A stretch of DNA of 64,000 nt from JBHHYU01 sp046757725 (GTDB lineage Bacteria; Desulfobacterota; Binatia; UBA9968). The DNA lies in assembly GCA_046757725.1 (NCBI GenBank), contig JBHHYU010000008.1:1-64000 (forward strand). Reading direction: 5' to 3'. The position numbers and the translations under genes were made by a program. The notes under the pieces are model-generated. The model was not told the origin of the DNA, searched no databases, and was given only the letters and a program-made list of their open reading frames with translations. Shown piece by piece: positions 24,846 to 33,817 of the stretch; within the stretch, counting starts at the first letter, position 1, and the number at the start of each line of letters is the position of its first letter.

Positions 24846-25523
24846 ATGATTAAGAGACACCCGACCCGCGTAGAGAAGGATTTCAGATCCCTGACGAGAC
24901 TCCTGACTGAGAAGCTCAAGGACGCAATCGTGAAAGGGAAATTCTCCCCAGGGGAACGGCTTTCCGAGGAGAAACTCGCGTCGATGCTAAAAGTGAGCCG
25001 GGTACCACTGCGGGAGACCTTGCGTCGCCTGGAAGCTGAAGGTTATATCACCTTTCTCTTCAACAACGAAGTAACGGTCAGCAAACCGCCCGTGGAAGAC
25101 ATTCAAGACTACTACTCCATTGCCAGTGTCCTCGAAGGATTAGCGGCAAGGCTCGCTGTGGAGCAGGCCCGTCCTGAGGAGATTTCCCGCCTGAAGGAAC
25201 TACACCAACTCCTGCGGCAGGCTTATCAAGCAAGGGACCTGGAACGGTACTTTGAAGCCAACAGCAACTTCCATCGCTTTATCGCTGAGATAGCAAGGAA
25301 CGAGCATCTTTACCGACTCATAAATCAGATGAGACACGAAATCCAAAAAGCCAGGATTCTTGCTCTGCAGATACCGCAGCGCCTTGATTATTCAATGCGG
25401 GAACACGACCAGATCCTCGACGCCTTCCTTAAAAAAAATCCTGAGTTAGCAGAAGTAACCGTCGTCAAACATCTGGATAACCAGAAGGACGCAATAAAAC
25501 AGATGTTAGAAGCGGAAGCCTAG
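24846..25523 (+). CDS. GntR-family transcriptional regulator, FadR/FCD subgroup
   Basis: This 225-residue regulator has an N-terminal winged helix (KDAIVKGKFSPGERLSEEKL, then SRVPLRETLRRLEAEG) and a helical FCD ligand-binding domain from about residue 85, with conserved His positions (SNFHRFIAE, REHDQILDAF). FCD regulators usually sense small carboxylates or acyl compounds. It starts four bases after the thiolase-like gene and probably controls that operon. Confidence 0.85.
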   Translation: MIKRHPTRVEKDFRSLTRLLTEKLKDAIVKGKFSPGERLSEEKLASMLKVSRVPLRETLRRLEAEGYITFLFNNEVTVSKPPVEDIQDYYSIASVLEGLAARLAVEQARPEEISRLKELHQLLRQAYQARDLERYFEANSNFHRFIAEIARNEHLYRLINQMRHEIQKARILALQIPQRLDYSMREHDQILDAFLKKNPELAEVTVVKHLDNQKDAIKQMLEAEA

Positions 25524-25596
25524 TAGCATGATGACTGATTAGGAATCGATTCCAACTCAAAACTACCCCTGAGATCTTGAAGAACAGGCGTTTGGT

Positions 25597-26310
25597 ATGT
25601 CAAAGGTTTGGGTTTTACAACATACTCCATGTGAAACCCTGGGCACGATCGCAGATGTCTTGGAAACCACAGGAATTTCTTCTCAGACTGTTCGTGTCTT
25701 TGAAGGAGCGCCCGTACCCAAAAGCATAGGCGATGCCAACGGCCTCATCGTCATGGGCGGCCCCATGGGGGTTCATGACCAGTCCCATTGTCCCTTTCTC
25801 ACAGAAGAAATGCGTCTGATTGGACAGGCTCTCCAGGAAGAGAGACCTGTGATGGGAATCTGTTTAGGAAGCCAACTATTGGCCGCGACTTTGGGCGCGC
25901 CCGTGATCAAAGGGGAAAGAAAAGAAATTGGCTGGTATTCAGTCACCTTGGGAGAATCGGCTAAATCCGATGTCTTGTGGGCCGACGTCGAGGCCTCCTT
26001 TATGGCCTACCATTGGCACGGGGATGTCTTTGAGTTGCCACGAAATGCGGTGCCGCTGGCATCCTCAAGTTTAACCAGAACTCAAGCCTTTCGGTATGGT
26101 CACCATACGTACGGTTTTCTGTTTCATATGGAGGTCACCAAAAAGATCATCCAGGGGATGGTTGCGACGTTTACGGATGAGCTTCAAGAGGCGAAGGTGG
26201 ATGGCGATGAAATCCTCCATCAGGCAGAGGACTATTTACCCCGCCTTCAGAGAATCGGCAGCTTAGTTTTTAAGCGGTGGGCAAACACAGTCACAAGAGC
26301 AAGCTCATAA
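25597..26310 (+). CDS. Class I glutamine amidotransferase domain protein
   Basis: This stand-alone class I glutaminase-fold protein has 237 residues. Cys89 in GICLGSQLL is the nucleophile, and a His-Met-Glu (HMEV) segment near residue 178 supplies the other triad members. Family members resemble the GuaA glutaminase domain or gamma-glutamyl hydrolases of polyamine and small-amide metabolism; the actual acceptor cannot be deduced. It is plus-strand, converging with the RND gene, with about 18 bases between their ends. Confidence 0.82.
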   Translation: MSKVWVLQHTPCETLGTIADVLETTGISSQTVRVFEGAPVPKSIGDANGLIVMGGPMGVHDQSHCPFLTEEMRLIGQALQEERPVMGICLGSQLLAATLGAPVIKGERKEIGWYSVTLGESAKSDVLWADVEASFMAYHWHGDVFELPRNAVPLASSSLTRTQAFRYGHHTYGFLFHMEVTKKIIQGMVATFTDELQEAKVDGDEILHQAEDYLPRLQRIGSLVFKRWANTVTRASS

Positions 26311-26328
26311 AGGCCGGCCTGTGCTTGC

Positions 26329-29300
26329 CTAGGTCTCATCTCCTCTTGCCATCCCTGATCCCGTGGTATGGCTCGGCTCTTTAGTCGCAATCACATGATC
26401 GGCAACCCTTTGCACACCACGAACCCTGAGATCCAGCCACAACGAATACAAGGCAGGAATGAGAACGAGGGTAAACAGGGTTGAGAGCGCTAGTCCCCCT
26501 AAAACGGCAGAGCCCAACCCCCTGTAGAGTTCGGAACCCGAGCCCCGGGAGAGGACCAAGGGGAGCATGCCAAAGATAGTCGTGGCGCTGGTCATGAAGA
26601 TAGGGCGAATCCGGCTTCTAACGCTTAGTAGGAGCGCTTCCTGTGGTGGGTAGTCTTCCCGCATAAAGTTAAGAGCCTGATGAACAATAAGAATCGCATT
26701 GTTGACGACGATACCGGTAAGAATAATGAAGCCTAATATGGTTACAGAATCCATCTTGATGCTCGGTTCACTTGCATGAGATAGGCTAACACCGAGGACA
26801 CCACCCGTCATCGCTAGAGGCACGCTGAACATGATAATTAAGGGGTAAACCCAAGACTCAAAGAGGGAGCACATGAGCAAGTAGGTCACTACGAGGGCCA
26901 GAAGGAACGACCATTTCAGCGCGTTCCAGGCATCAACGAGATTCTGCACCTGACCGCTCACATCAATAGAATAGCCAAGAGGGAGTGCCCGCCGAGCTTT
27001 GCGGACAATGTTATGCTCTACCTGTTCAAGGGCAGCCGCCAACGGAATCTCTTCATGAAAATTAGCAGTTAGCTTGATGGCCCGGTCAAGATCCACATGC
27101 TCCACCTTCGTCGGTCCCTGAGCCCGTTTGATCACGGCAATGTCCGCGAGCTTAACCAACCCTCCGGACGGGCTCGAGAGAACCACCTGACCCAGGTTCT
27201 GGGTTCGGGCCATCTCAGGGTCGGGCCCTTTTAGAACAATGTCTAACTCCTTTCCACCTTCCCGGTAAACCCCGGCTAATGTCCCGTCAACCATCGTCTC
27301 CACGACCTCACCCACTTCGGAAACGCTGAGTCCAAGGGATGCAATCCGCTCTCGATCCACTAGGACCTGAAGTTCTGGATTTCCCCACTCAAACGTCGAG
27401 TTGACAAAGTTCACCGCAGAGAGACCTTTGACCTTGTCTTCGATGCTACCGGCAACACCACGGATAATCCCGAAATCATCTCCTTTGACATCAAGCTCAA
27501 CATTGCTGCCCCCGAAAAACGCCCCACGCTGCCGAAAGAGCGGGGACTGTGTGATAAAGACTCCTTCGGTACCGGGAATTCCTTTGGAGCGCTGTCGCAT
27601 CTCTGTAACGACTTTGCGCATCCCCCTGAGGTCGGCATGCTCCCGCTTGACACGCCCTCCCATAATCGAGTTGTCCACCCGTACCACCGAAAAGAGCCGT
27701 TTCATCTCCGGGATGGCCAGGAATCGGGCTTCAAGCGTCTTAATGATCTTCTCCTTCTGGTCGATACTCATACCAGGGGGGGTGCGAACAACAACAAAGA
27801 TGAGGTTGCGGTTTCCCTGCGGCAAATAATCTAGCGGAGGAGCAAACCCGTAAGCAACGACCAGCGCTCCAAGAATAATACCGGCCACCATACAAACACG
27901 TCGCAGTATCCCCTGCCGAAGCCATCCAAGCAGCCCTACGATAGCCTCAACAAAGGCCGCACCGGCTCGATCCAGGAGACCGCGACCCGCCCGGAGCCAT
28001 CGGACCTGGAATCGGGTGCGCCCTGAGGAAATACGGGCAGATAGCATGGGAACAAACGTCAGGGCAACCACCAGTGATAGTGAGACAGCCACTGAGATCG
28101 CGATGGCAATGTCGCGGAAGAGCTGGCCAGCCTCTTGCTGGATGAAAAGAATCGGGACAAACACGGCAACGGTCGTTAAAGTTGACGCCAGAATTGCCCC
28201 CCACACCTCTTGCGCCCCAGCAAGCGCCGCCTCAAGCGGGCTCTTGCCTATCTCGCGGTGACGGTGGATATTTTCCAGAACGACGATCGCATTGTCCACT
28301 ATCATTCCGGTGGCAAAGGCGAGCCCAGCCAGCGTGATGATATTAAGCGACCTTCCCAGGACATCTAAAACGATGAAGGTGGCCACCACAGAAACCGGAA
28401 TGGCGAGGCCGATCACGAGGACACTGGAAAGGCTTTGCAGAAAGAGGAGAAGGACCACGATAGCCATGGCAAACGCGTAGTAAATATTACTCGTCACCAA
28501 ACCAAGGGAGTCCGTGATATACTCCGTTTCATCATAGACCTGGTTCAGGTGAATTCCCCTATCTTTGTAAAGCTTGTCATTTAGATAGGTTAATTCAGCC
28601 TTGATCCCCTTCATCACCTTTACGGTATTGGCGCCTGATCGGCGAAGCACACCGAGCCCGATGGCTGGACGGCCGTTGTTCCTGACAACAAAATCCCGGT
28701 CCTCATGGCCGAAGGCTACGCTGGCAATGTCTCGGATGTAGACCGGCCCGCTTCGATCCCTGCGGACGATGACATCCTCTATTTGACGGATATCCGTGAA
28801 CTGGCCCAGGGTTCGGACGACGTGGCGACGCCTACCTTCGCTCAGATCGCCACCTTTGATATCCTGGTTTTCCTTGAGGATGGCTGCGCGCACCTCTTTC
28901 ACGGTGAGCCCTCTGGCAGCCATTGCCTTCGGATCCAAGGTCACGTGAACCTCCCGATCCTGGCCCCCGAAGCGCCACACCGCCCCAACACCACTGATGC
29001 GTTCCAGACGCGGTGCGATGACATCTTCGACCTCTTCCCAGATCTCATTCAGGTCACGCGCCGTTTCCACGATGATCCAGGCGATCGGACTCTCTTCGTC
29101 GGTGTTGACTGCACGGATCTGGGATTCCTCGGCATCCGGTGGAATATCTTTGACCAGATCAAGCTTTTCAGACACTCCGAGCCGCGCAACGTCCTTGTTG
29201 GTACCCCAGTCAAACTTGAGAATGATCCTGGACTTTCCTTCAATAGAATTTGAGGTCATCTCCCGCAGGTTTTCTACTGCATTAAGCTGGTCCTCAAGAC

Positions 29301-29496
29301 GGTCAGTGATCTCTCGCTCGACCTCAAGCGGACCAGCCCCCTTATACTCAGTCTCGACGGTAATCTCTGGCCGGTCCACGGTGGGAATCATCTGAACCGG
29401 CAGGCGCAAGAGCGCAACCCCACCAAAGATGAGCGCCAAAAGAACGCCTACTGTTACTGTGACAGGATAACGAACGCAGAACTCGATGAGTTTCAT
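26329..29496 (-). CDS. RND efflux transporter, inner-membrane pump (HAE1-like)
   Basis: This 1055-residue RND permease has an N-terminal helix, two large periplasmic loops and twelve expected membrane helices. The segment GMIVDNAIVVLENIHRH lies in TM4, where proton-relay acidic residues occur, and has a single Asp rather than the AcrB Asp pair. It drives drug, solvent or lipid export by proton antiport with the adaptor encoded just upstream. Its start overlaps the adaptor stop by four bases. No TolC-type outer-membrane channel is adjacent. The substrate is unknown. Confidence 0.9.
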   Translation of the reverse strand: MKLIEFCVRYPVTVTVGVLLALIFGGVALLRLPVQMIPTVDRPEITVETEYKGAGPLEVEREITDRLEDQLNAVENLREMTSNSIEGKSRIILKFDWGTNKDVARLGVSEKLDLVKDIPPDAEESQIRAVNTDEESPIAWIIVETARDLNEIWEEVEDVIAPRLERISGVGAVWRFGGQDREVHVTLDPKAMAARGLTVKEVRAAILKENQDIKGGDLSEGRRRHVVRTLGQFTDIRQIEDVIVRRDRSGPVYIRDIASVAFGHEDRDFVVRNNGRPAIGLGVLRRSGANTVKVMKGIKAELTYLNDKLYKDRGIHLNQVYDETEYITDSLGLVTSNIYYAFAMAIVVLLLFLQSLSSVLVIGLAIPVSVVATFIVLDVLGRSLNIITLAGLAFATGMIVDNAIVVLENIHRHREIGKSPLEAALAGAQEVWGAILASTLTTVAVFVPILFIQQEAGQLFRDIAIAISVAVSLSLVVALTFVPMLSARISSGRTRFQVRWLRAGRGLLDRAGAAFVEAIVGLLGWLRQGILRRVCMVAGIILGALVVAYGFAPPLDYLPQGNRNLIFVVVRTPPGMSIDQKEKIIKTLEARFLAIPEMKRLFSVVRVDNSIMGGRVKREHADLRGMRKVVTEMRQRSKGIPGTEGVFITQSPLFRQRGAFFGGSNVELDVKGDDFGIIRGVAGSIEDKVKGLSAVNFVNSTFEWGNPELQVLVDRERIASLGLSVSEVGEVVETMVDGTLAGVYREGGKELDIVLKGPDPEMARTQNLGQVVLSSPSGGLVKLADIAVIKRAQGPTKVEHVDLDRAIKLTANFHEEIPLAAALEQVEHNIVRKARRALPLGYSIDVSGQVQNLVDAWNALKWSFLLALVVTYLLMCSLFESWVYPLIIMFSVPLAMTGGVLGVSLSHASEPSIKMDSVTILGFIILTGIVVNNAILIVHQALNFMREDYPPQEALLLSVRSRIRPIFMTSATTIFGMLPLVLSRGSGSELYRGLGSAVLGGLALSTLFTLVLIPALYSLWLDLRVRGVQRVADHVIATKEPSHTTGSGMARGDET

Positions 29497-30788
29497 TGAG
29501 ACCTCGGCCCTGGGCCTCGCCGATAATGGTCCACTACGCGGATCTTTGCCCCGTCTTTGAGCGTTCCATTGCCGAGCACCACGACGGCTTGGCCCGTTTT
29601 CAGGGCATGGTGATAAACCTCCATAAGCCCTTTGACGACACGGCCGGTTGTGACCTTGTACTCCCTTGCCAACCCATCTACGACAACGAAAATCACCTCA
29701 TCGGCCTCCCGACGCACGACGGCATCCTTCGGGACGAAGTAACCCTGGCGCTTTTCGCCCACCTTTACAGAAACTCGTGCCAACATTCCGCTTTTAAGAC
29801 GGCCGTGTGGATTGGGAATGCTGACTTTGACGGGGAACGTGCGACTTTGCGGGTCAGCTTGCGGGACAATGTGGGACACAGTGCCACCAAAGCCCTTACC
29901 AGGGATAGCATCCACTCGGACCGTAGCGGACAGGCCGATTCGAAGAAGACTGATATAGCGCTCTCCCACCGGACCGGAAGCAAAAACGGGGTCAAGGTCG
30001 ATGAGGTCTGCAATAGCATCACCCGCATGCACCCAAGTGCCGACATCCACATATTTCTTGATCAAAAAGCCGGTAAGCGGCGAACGCAGAGTGGTGCGAT
30101 GGAGTTCGTACGCGATCTGGCTGTGGTGGGCCTCGGCTTCACGCAACTCAGCCCTAGCCTGGGCGATTTCTTCCTTGCGAGGACCTTCCTCTGCCATCCG
30201 GAGGGCCGCAAGAACCCTCCTGTGCTTTTCTTTTGCCGCCAGGTAATTACTTTGGTGCTGCTCAAACTCGGCTAGGCTGATAAGCTCGCGTCGATATAGG
30301 CGCTCTGCCCGCCGAAAATCCTGCTCCGCTCGAGTGAGTAAGGCTTTTTGTTCCTCTGCCTCTGCGCGCCGTTGGGCAATTTCTTCGGACCGGTAACCCC
30401 GCCTGAGCTCCTCCCATCTCTGTCTGGCCTTATCAACGGCTGCTTGACTCTCATTGAGGGCAATCTCTCTCGATGTCCGATCAAGCTGGACGAGAACGGT
30501 TTTCCCCAACACCACACGGTCCCCTTCTCGCACGGTCGCCTGGACAACTTTCCCATCCACCATCGCCCCGACGGTCGTAGCGATATTTGGCTCAATAGTA
30601 GCGACAAAGGAGATTTTTTCCTGTACGTTTCGGGATACTACGGGAGCAACCTCAACCGGAGTCAGAGGAGATTCTGCAAAGGAAGGTGTTGAACCGACTA
30701 GGCCCACTAGAGTTACGATCAAACCTAGAGCATAGGGAACCGATCGATTTTCCCTAACAGAAAAAAAGGTCAACCTATCTTCATCCAT
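29493..30788 (-). CDS. RND membrane-fusion (periplasmic adaptor) protein
   Basis: This 431-residue HlyD/AcrA-type adaptor has an N-terminal signal/anchor (about residues 18-38). A lipoyl-like half, a long Arg/Glu-rich alpha-hairpin (about 110-215), the second lipoyl half (RSPLTGFLIKKYVDVG) and a beta-barrel domain follow. It links the RND pump to an outer-membrane channel. It is the first gene of the two-gene minus-strand operon and overlaps the pump gene by four bases. Confidence 0.88.
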   Translation of the reverse strand: MDEDRLTFFSVRENRSVPYALGLIVTLVGLVGSTPSFAESPLTPVEVAPVVSRNVQEKISFVATIEPNIATTVGAMVDGKVVQATVREGDRVVLGKTVLVQLDRTSREIALNESQAAVDKARQRWEELRRGYRSEEIAQRRAEAEEQKALLTRAEQDFRRAERLYRRELISLAEFEQHQSNYLAAKEKHRRVLAALRMAEEGPRKEEIAQARAELREAEAHHSQIAYELHRTTLRSPLTGFLIKKYVDVGTWVHAGDAIADLIDLDPVFASGPVGERYISLLRIGLSATVRVDAIPGKGFGGTVSHIVPQADPQSRTFPVKVSIPNPHGRLKSGMLARVSVKVGEKRQGYFVPKDAVVRREADEVIFVVVDGLAREYKVTTGRVVKGLMEVYHHALKTGQAVVVLGNGTLKDGAKIRVVDHYRRGPGPRSQ

Positions 30789-30912
30789 TGACCTTTTAAT
30801 CTACGCTACTTCCTGAGGTGTCTCAATACATTGAATGGGCTTCAAAAATCGTGAAAGAAAAAGAACTTAGGATCAGAAGGGGCAGGAGGGGAAAATAGAG
30901 AACCTGTGAATC

Positions 30913-31614
30913 TTACGATTGGCCTTTTCCTCTTTTTTGTAATTTTTCCAAGGCCCTTTTGGCAGCCGCCTGCTCAGACTGTTTTTTGCTCCGACCCTCG
31001 CCCTCGCCCATCACTTGGCTGCCGATAATGATCTCGGTGACAAAACGTTTCTCGTGATCCGGGCCGATCGCCGACACCAATCGATATTTTGGCGGAGCGT
31101 GAAAGAGCATTTGGCTGATCTCTTGAAGTCTGGTTTTGTAATCCTGCCGCCCTAGGTGCCCCTCCTTTATATTGAGTGCAAAAAGCCGCTCTACCAAATG
31201 GCGGGTAGGCTCATAGCCGCCATCCCAATAGATACCCCCGAGAAGGGCCTCAAAGGCACCTGCAAGAATGGATCGTTTTTTTCGCCCGCCGCTTCGCTCC
31301 TCACCCTTTCCCATCCGAAGCAGGGGGCCAAGATTTAGCGCAGCTCCTTTTTCCGCCAGAGCGGATGAGTTAACAAGAGAGGCACGCATCCTCGAAAGAT
31401 CGCCCTCACTTTTTTCCGGAAACCGGCGCATCAGCAGATCACTGATGGCAAGATCTAAAACGGCATCACCGAGAAATTCAAGGACCTCGTTGTGCTCGCC
31501 GCCTCCTTCATGATTGTAAGAGACGTGAGTGAGACAACGCAGGAGCAGAGCGGGATTCGAGAATGAATAACCCAACTCTCTCTGCAGGAGGAGTAACTGC
31601 GGCTCTTTTTCCAC
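30913..31614 (-). CDS. rnc: Ribonuclease III
   Basis: This 233-residue enzyme has an N-terminal endonuclease domain with the signature NEVLEFLGDAVLDL and the second acidic site FEALLGGIYWDGG. A C-terminal double-stranded RNA binding domain (from about residue 160) follows. It cleaves double-stranded RNA in rRNA precursors and structured transcripts. The start codon is GTG, a short distance after the 3-prime end of mtaB. Confidence 0.92.
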   Translation of the reverse strand: MEKEPQLLLLQRELGYSFSNPALLLRCLTHVSYNHEGGGEHNEVLEFLGDAVLDLAISDLLMRRFPEKSEGDLSRMRASLVNSSALAEKGAALNLGPLLRMGKGEERSGGRKKRSILAGAFEALLGGIYWDGGYEPTRHLVERLFALNIKEGHLGRQDYKTRLQEISQMLFHAPPKYRLVSAIGPDHEKRFVTEIIIGSQVMGEGEGRSKKQSEQAAAKRALEKLQKRGKGQS

Positions 31615-31655
31615 CGCTACCTGTTAATCGCTCGCGGCGATCTGGGTCCCGGGCC

Positions 31656-32963
31656 TCACCTGGACGCCACCATTCTCCCCCTCAACCATCCCCCTTCCAG
31701 GTCATACAGTTCGACTTTGGTTTCACGATTGATTCGGTCGCTGCCGGTGCAAACAACAACGGGAAGGTAGTTTCGGCTATAACCTCTACGATCGCCACTG
31801 TTTTTATCGATCTTTGCTTCGATCAAGACGGGAACCTCTCGACCCAGAAAACCGCGGTAAAAATCTCTTTTTTTCTTTCCGCCCAGTTCCCGCATTTTTC
31901 TAGCACGTTCTTTCTTCACATCGTTGGGAACTTGATCGGGCAATGAGGCGGCGAGTGTGCCTTTTCGAATGGAATAGGGAAATACATGAAAATAAGTCAG
32001 CGGAAGAGACGCGAAAAATTCCATGGAGCACTCGAAGTCCTCGTCCGTTTCGCCCGGAAACCCTACGATGATATCGCTGCCCAGGGCGGCGTCGGGCAGC
32101 CTCTGTTTTACTTTGGAGATAAGCTCCCGATAGTAGGCCGTGTCATAGTTCCTACGCATTTGCTTGAGCCTCCCGTCCTCACCTCCCTGAGCACAAACAT
32201 GAAGATGGGGACACAGCACATCGGATTGCGCGAGGAGGTCCAACAACCTCTCGGGAACCTCCCGTGGGTCCAGCGAACTCAGTCGTACCCGCGGGACGAT
32301 TCGGCTCTGCGAGATTTTTTCCAGCAAAAGCGTGAGATCCAGCTTGGGCTTGAGATCATGTCCGTATCCCCCAAGGTGAATCCCCGTCAGGACGATCTCG
32401 GCAAATCCCTCCTCTGCAAGCATTCGCATTTGGTTTAACACCTCCTCTGGAGGAACGCTCCGACTCCGTCCTCGTGCAGTAGGAATAATGCAGTACGTAC
32501 AAGAATAGTTACAGCCCTCTTGAATCTTCAAAAAGGCGCGAGTGTGCCCGGGAAGCCCCTTCGCTCCCAATACAGAGACCCCGTGCTCTCTCCGCACATC
32601 ACCTACGGCGATTGTCTCGGTTAGGCGCGGGCCAGACCGGTCCACATACCGCAGCAAATCCTCCAAGCGATTGAGACCGACTACGTAATCGACGCCGGGA
32701 ACCTGCGCTACTTTCTCCGGACTGACCTGGGCATAACAGCCGGTCACGAGGACCGTTGATGCAGGACTTGAGCGCTTGGCACGCCGGACAAGCTGCCGTG
32801 CCTCCCAATCCGCACGATCGGTAACCGTGCAAGTATTGATAATATAGCAGTCGGCATGCTGATCAAAAGAGACGAACAAGTGTTCCTTTTCCAAGCGGGT
32901 CCGAATCACCGCAGAATCGTACTGGTTGATTTTACAACCGAGCGTCGTTATCGCGATACGCAC
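31656..32963 (-). CDS. mtaB: tRNA t6A37 methylthiotransferase MtaB
   Basis: This 435-residue radical-SAM methylthiotransferase has an N-terminal MTTase domain (TLGCKINQYDS), a radical-SAM cluster motif in GCNYSCTYCIIPTARG and a short C-terminal TRAM-like domain. It converts t6A to ms2t6A at position 37 of tRNAs. The GTG at 32963 gives the family-typical VRIAITTLGCK start; a TTG ten codons upstream is the alternative. It is distinguished from MiaB and RimO by the LGCKINQYDS N-terminus and lineage-typical length, so the paralogue call is probable rather than certain. Confidence 0.85.
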   Translation of the reverse strand: MRIAITTLGCKINQYDSAVIRTRLEKEHLFVSFDQHADCYIINTCTVTDRADWEARQLVRRAKRSSPASTVLVTGCYAQVSPEKVAQVPGVDYVVGLNRLEDLLRYVDRSGPRLTETIAVGDVRREHGVSVLGAKGLPGHTRAFLKIQEGCNYSCTYCIIPTARGRSRSVPPEEVLNQMRMLAEEGFAEIVLTGIHLGGYGHDLKPKLDLTLLLEKISQSRIVPRVRLSSLDPREVPERLLDLLAQSDVLCPHLHVCAQGGEDGRLKQMRRNYDTAYYRELISKVKQRLPDAALGSDIIVGFPGETDEDFECSMEFFASLPLTYFHVFPYSIRKGTLAASLPDQVPNDVKKERARKMRELGGKKKRDFYRGFLGREVPVLIEAKIDKNSGDRRGYSRNYLPVVVCTGSDRINRETKVELYDLEGGWLRGRMVASR

Positions 32964-33061
32964 CCTACCCCCGCTTTCTGCCTCTCTTAACAAACCAGCT
33001 CTCCGGCCTCATCTCCTGGATCCTAATCTCTGAACTACTGGAGCTTCATTATTCCGCCAGA

Positions 33062-33796
33062 TCACCGGCCTAGATTTTTGAGCAGCTGTCTTACCTCACG
33101 GAGTGCTTCGTTTTCTTCGTTCTGGCGCTCTTCCAATCCGCCTTGGCGAGTGCTTAACGCAGTGACCTGTTTCTCCAGCTTCTGGATGTGTTCGGTCAAA
33201 CTGCCCATGGCCTTGGCGACGGGGTCAGGCAGCCGGTTGTGATCTAGGTCGATGAGGTGTGCCTGCGGGTCCCGATGGACCCCTTCTCCTTCGACTACCC
33301 TCCCGGGTATCCCTACCACTGTGGAGTTGGGCGGGACCGAGTTGACTACAACCGAGCCGGAACCGATCTTGCTGTTGCGGCCGATGGTCACAGGTCCAAG
33401 GATAGTTGCCCGAGCGCCGATGATCACGCAATCTTCCACCGTGGGATGTCGCTTTTCTTTCCTCCGGCTGGTACCACCCAAGGTCACGCCCTGGTAGATG
33501 GTCACGTCATCGGCGATCTCCGTGGTCTCTCCGATAACGACTCCCATACCGTGGTCAATAAAAAAACGTCGGCCAACCTCTGCAGCCGGATGAATCTCTA
33601 TGCCGGTGAAAAAACGTCCTACGTTGCTGACAAAGCGGCCTAGTGCTTTAAAGCCTTTCAGCCAGATCAGATGAGCGAGCCGATGGAAGAAGAGCGCATG
33701 AAATCCGGGGTAGGTAAAAACGACCTCCCAGACATTACGCGCCGCTGGGTCGCGCTCAAAAACAACCTGAATATCTTCCCTAATGGTTTTCCACAT
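33062..33796 (-). CDS. cysE: Serine O-acetyltransferase
   Basis: This hexapeptide-repeat acetyltransferase has 244 residues. The N-terminal helical part is followed by a left-handed beta-helix with FFIDHGMGVVIGETTEI and the DVTIYQGVTLGGT loop typical of CysE, whose His and Asp are catalytic. It makes O-acetylserine for cysteine synthesis. The C-terminus carries an extra coiled-coil tail (about residues 185-244, rich in Glu and Gln), longer than in short CysE forms. Confidence 0.9.
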   Translation of the reverse strand: MWKTIREDIQVVFERDPAARNVWEVVFTYPGFHALFFHRLAHLIWLKGFKALGRFVSNVGRFFTGIEIHPAAEVGRRFFIDHGMGVVIGETTEIADDVTIYQGVTLGGTSRRKEKRHPTVEDCVIIGARATILGPVTIGRNSKIGSGSVVVNSVPPNSTVVGIPGRVVEGEGVHRDPQAHLIDLDHNRLPDPVAKAMGSLTEHIQKLEKQVTALSTRQGGLEERQNEENEALREVRQLLKNLGR

Positions 33797-33817
33797 AAGC
33801 CGATGTCCATGGTGTCG

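Noticed and set aside
28705..29253. 182-residue plus-strand frame within the RND pump
   Set aside because: Opposite a typical RND transporter sequence; no start signal.
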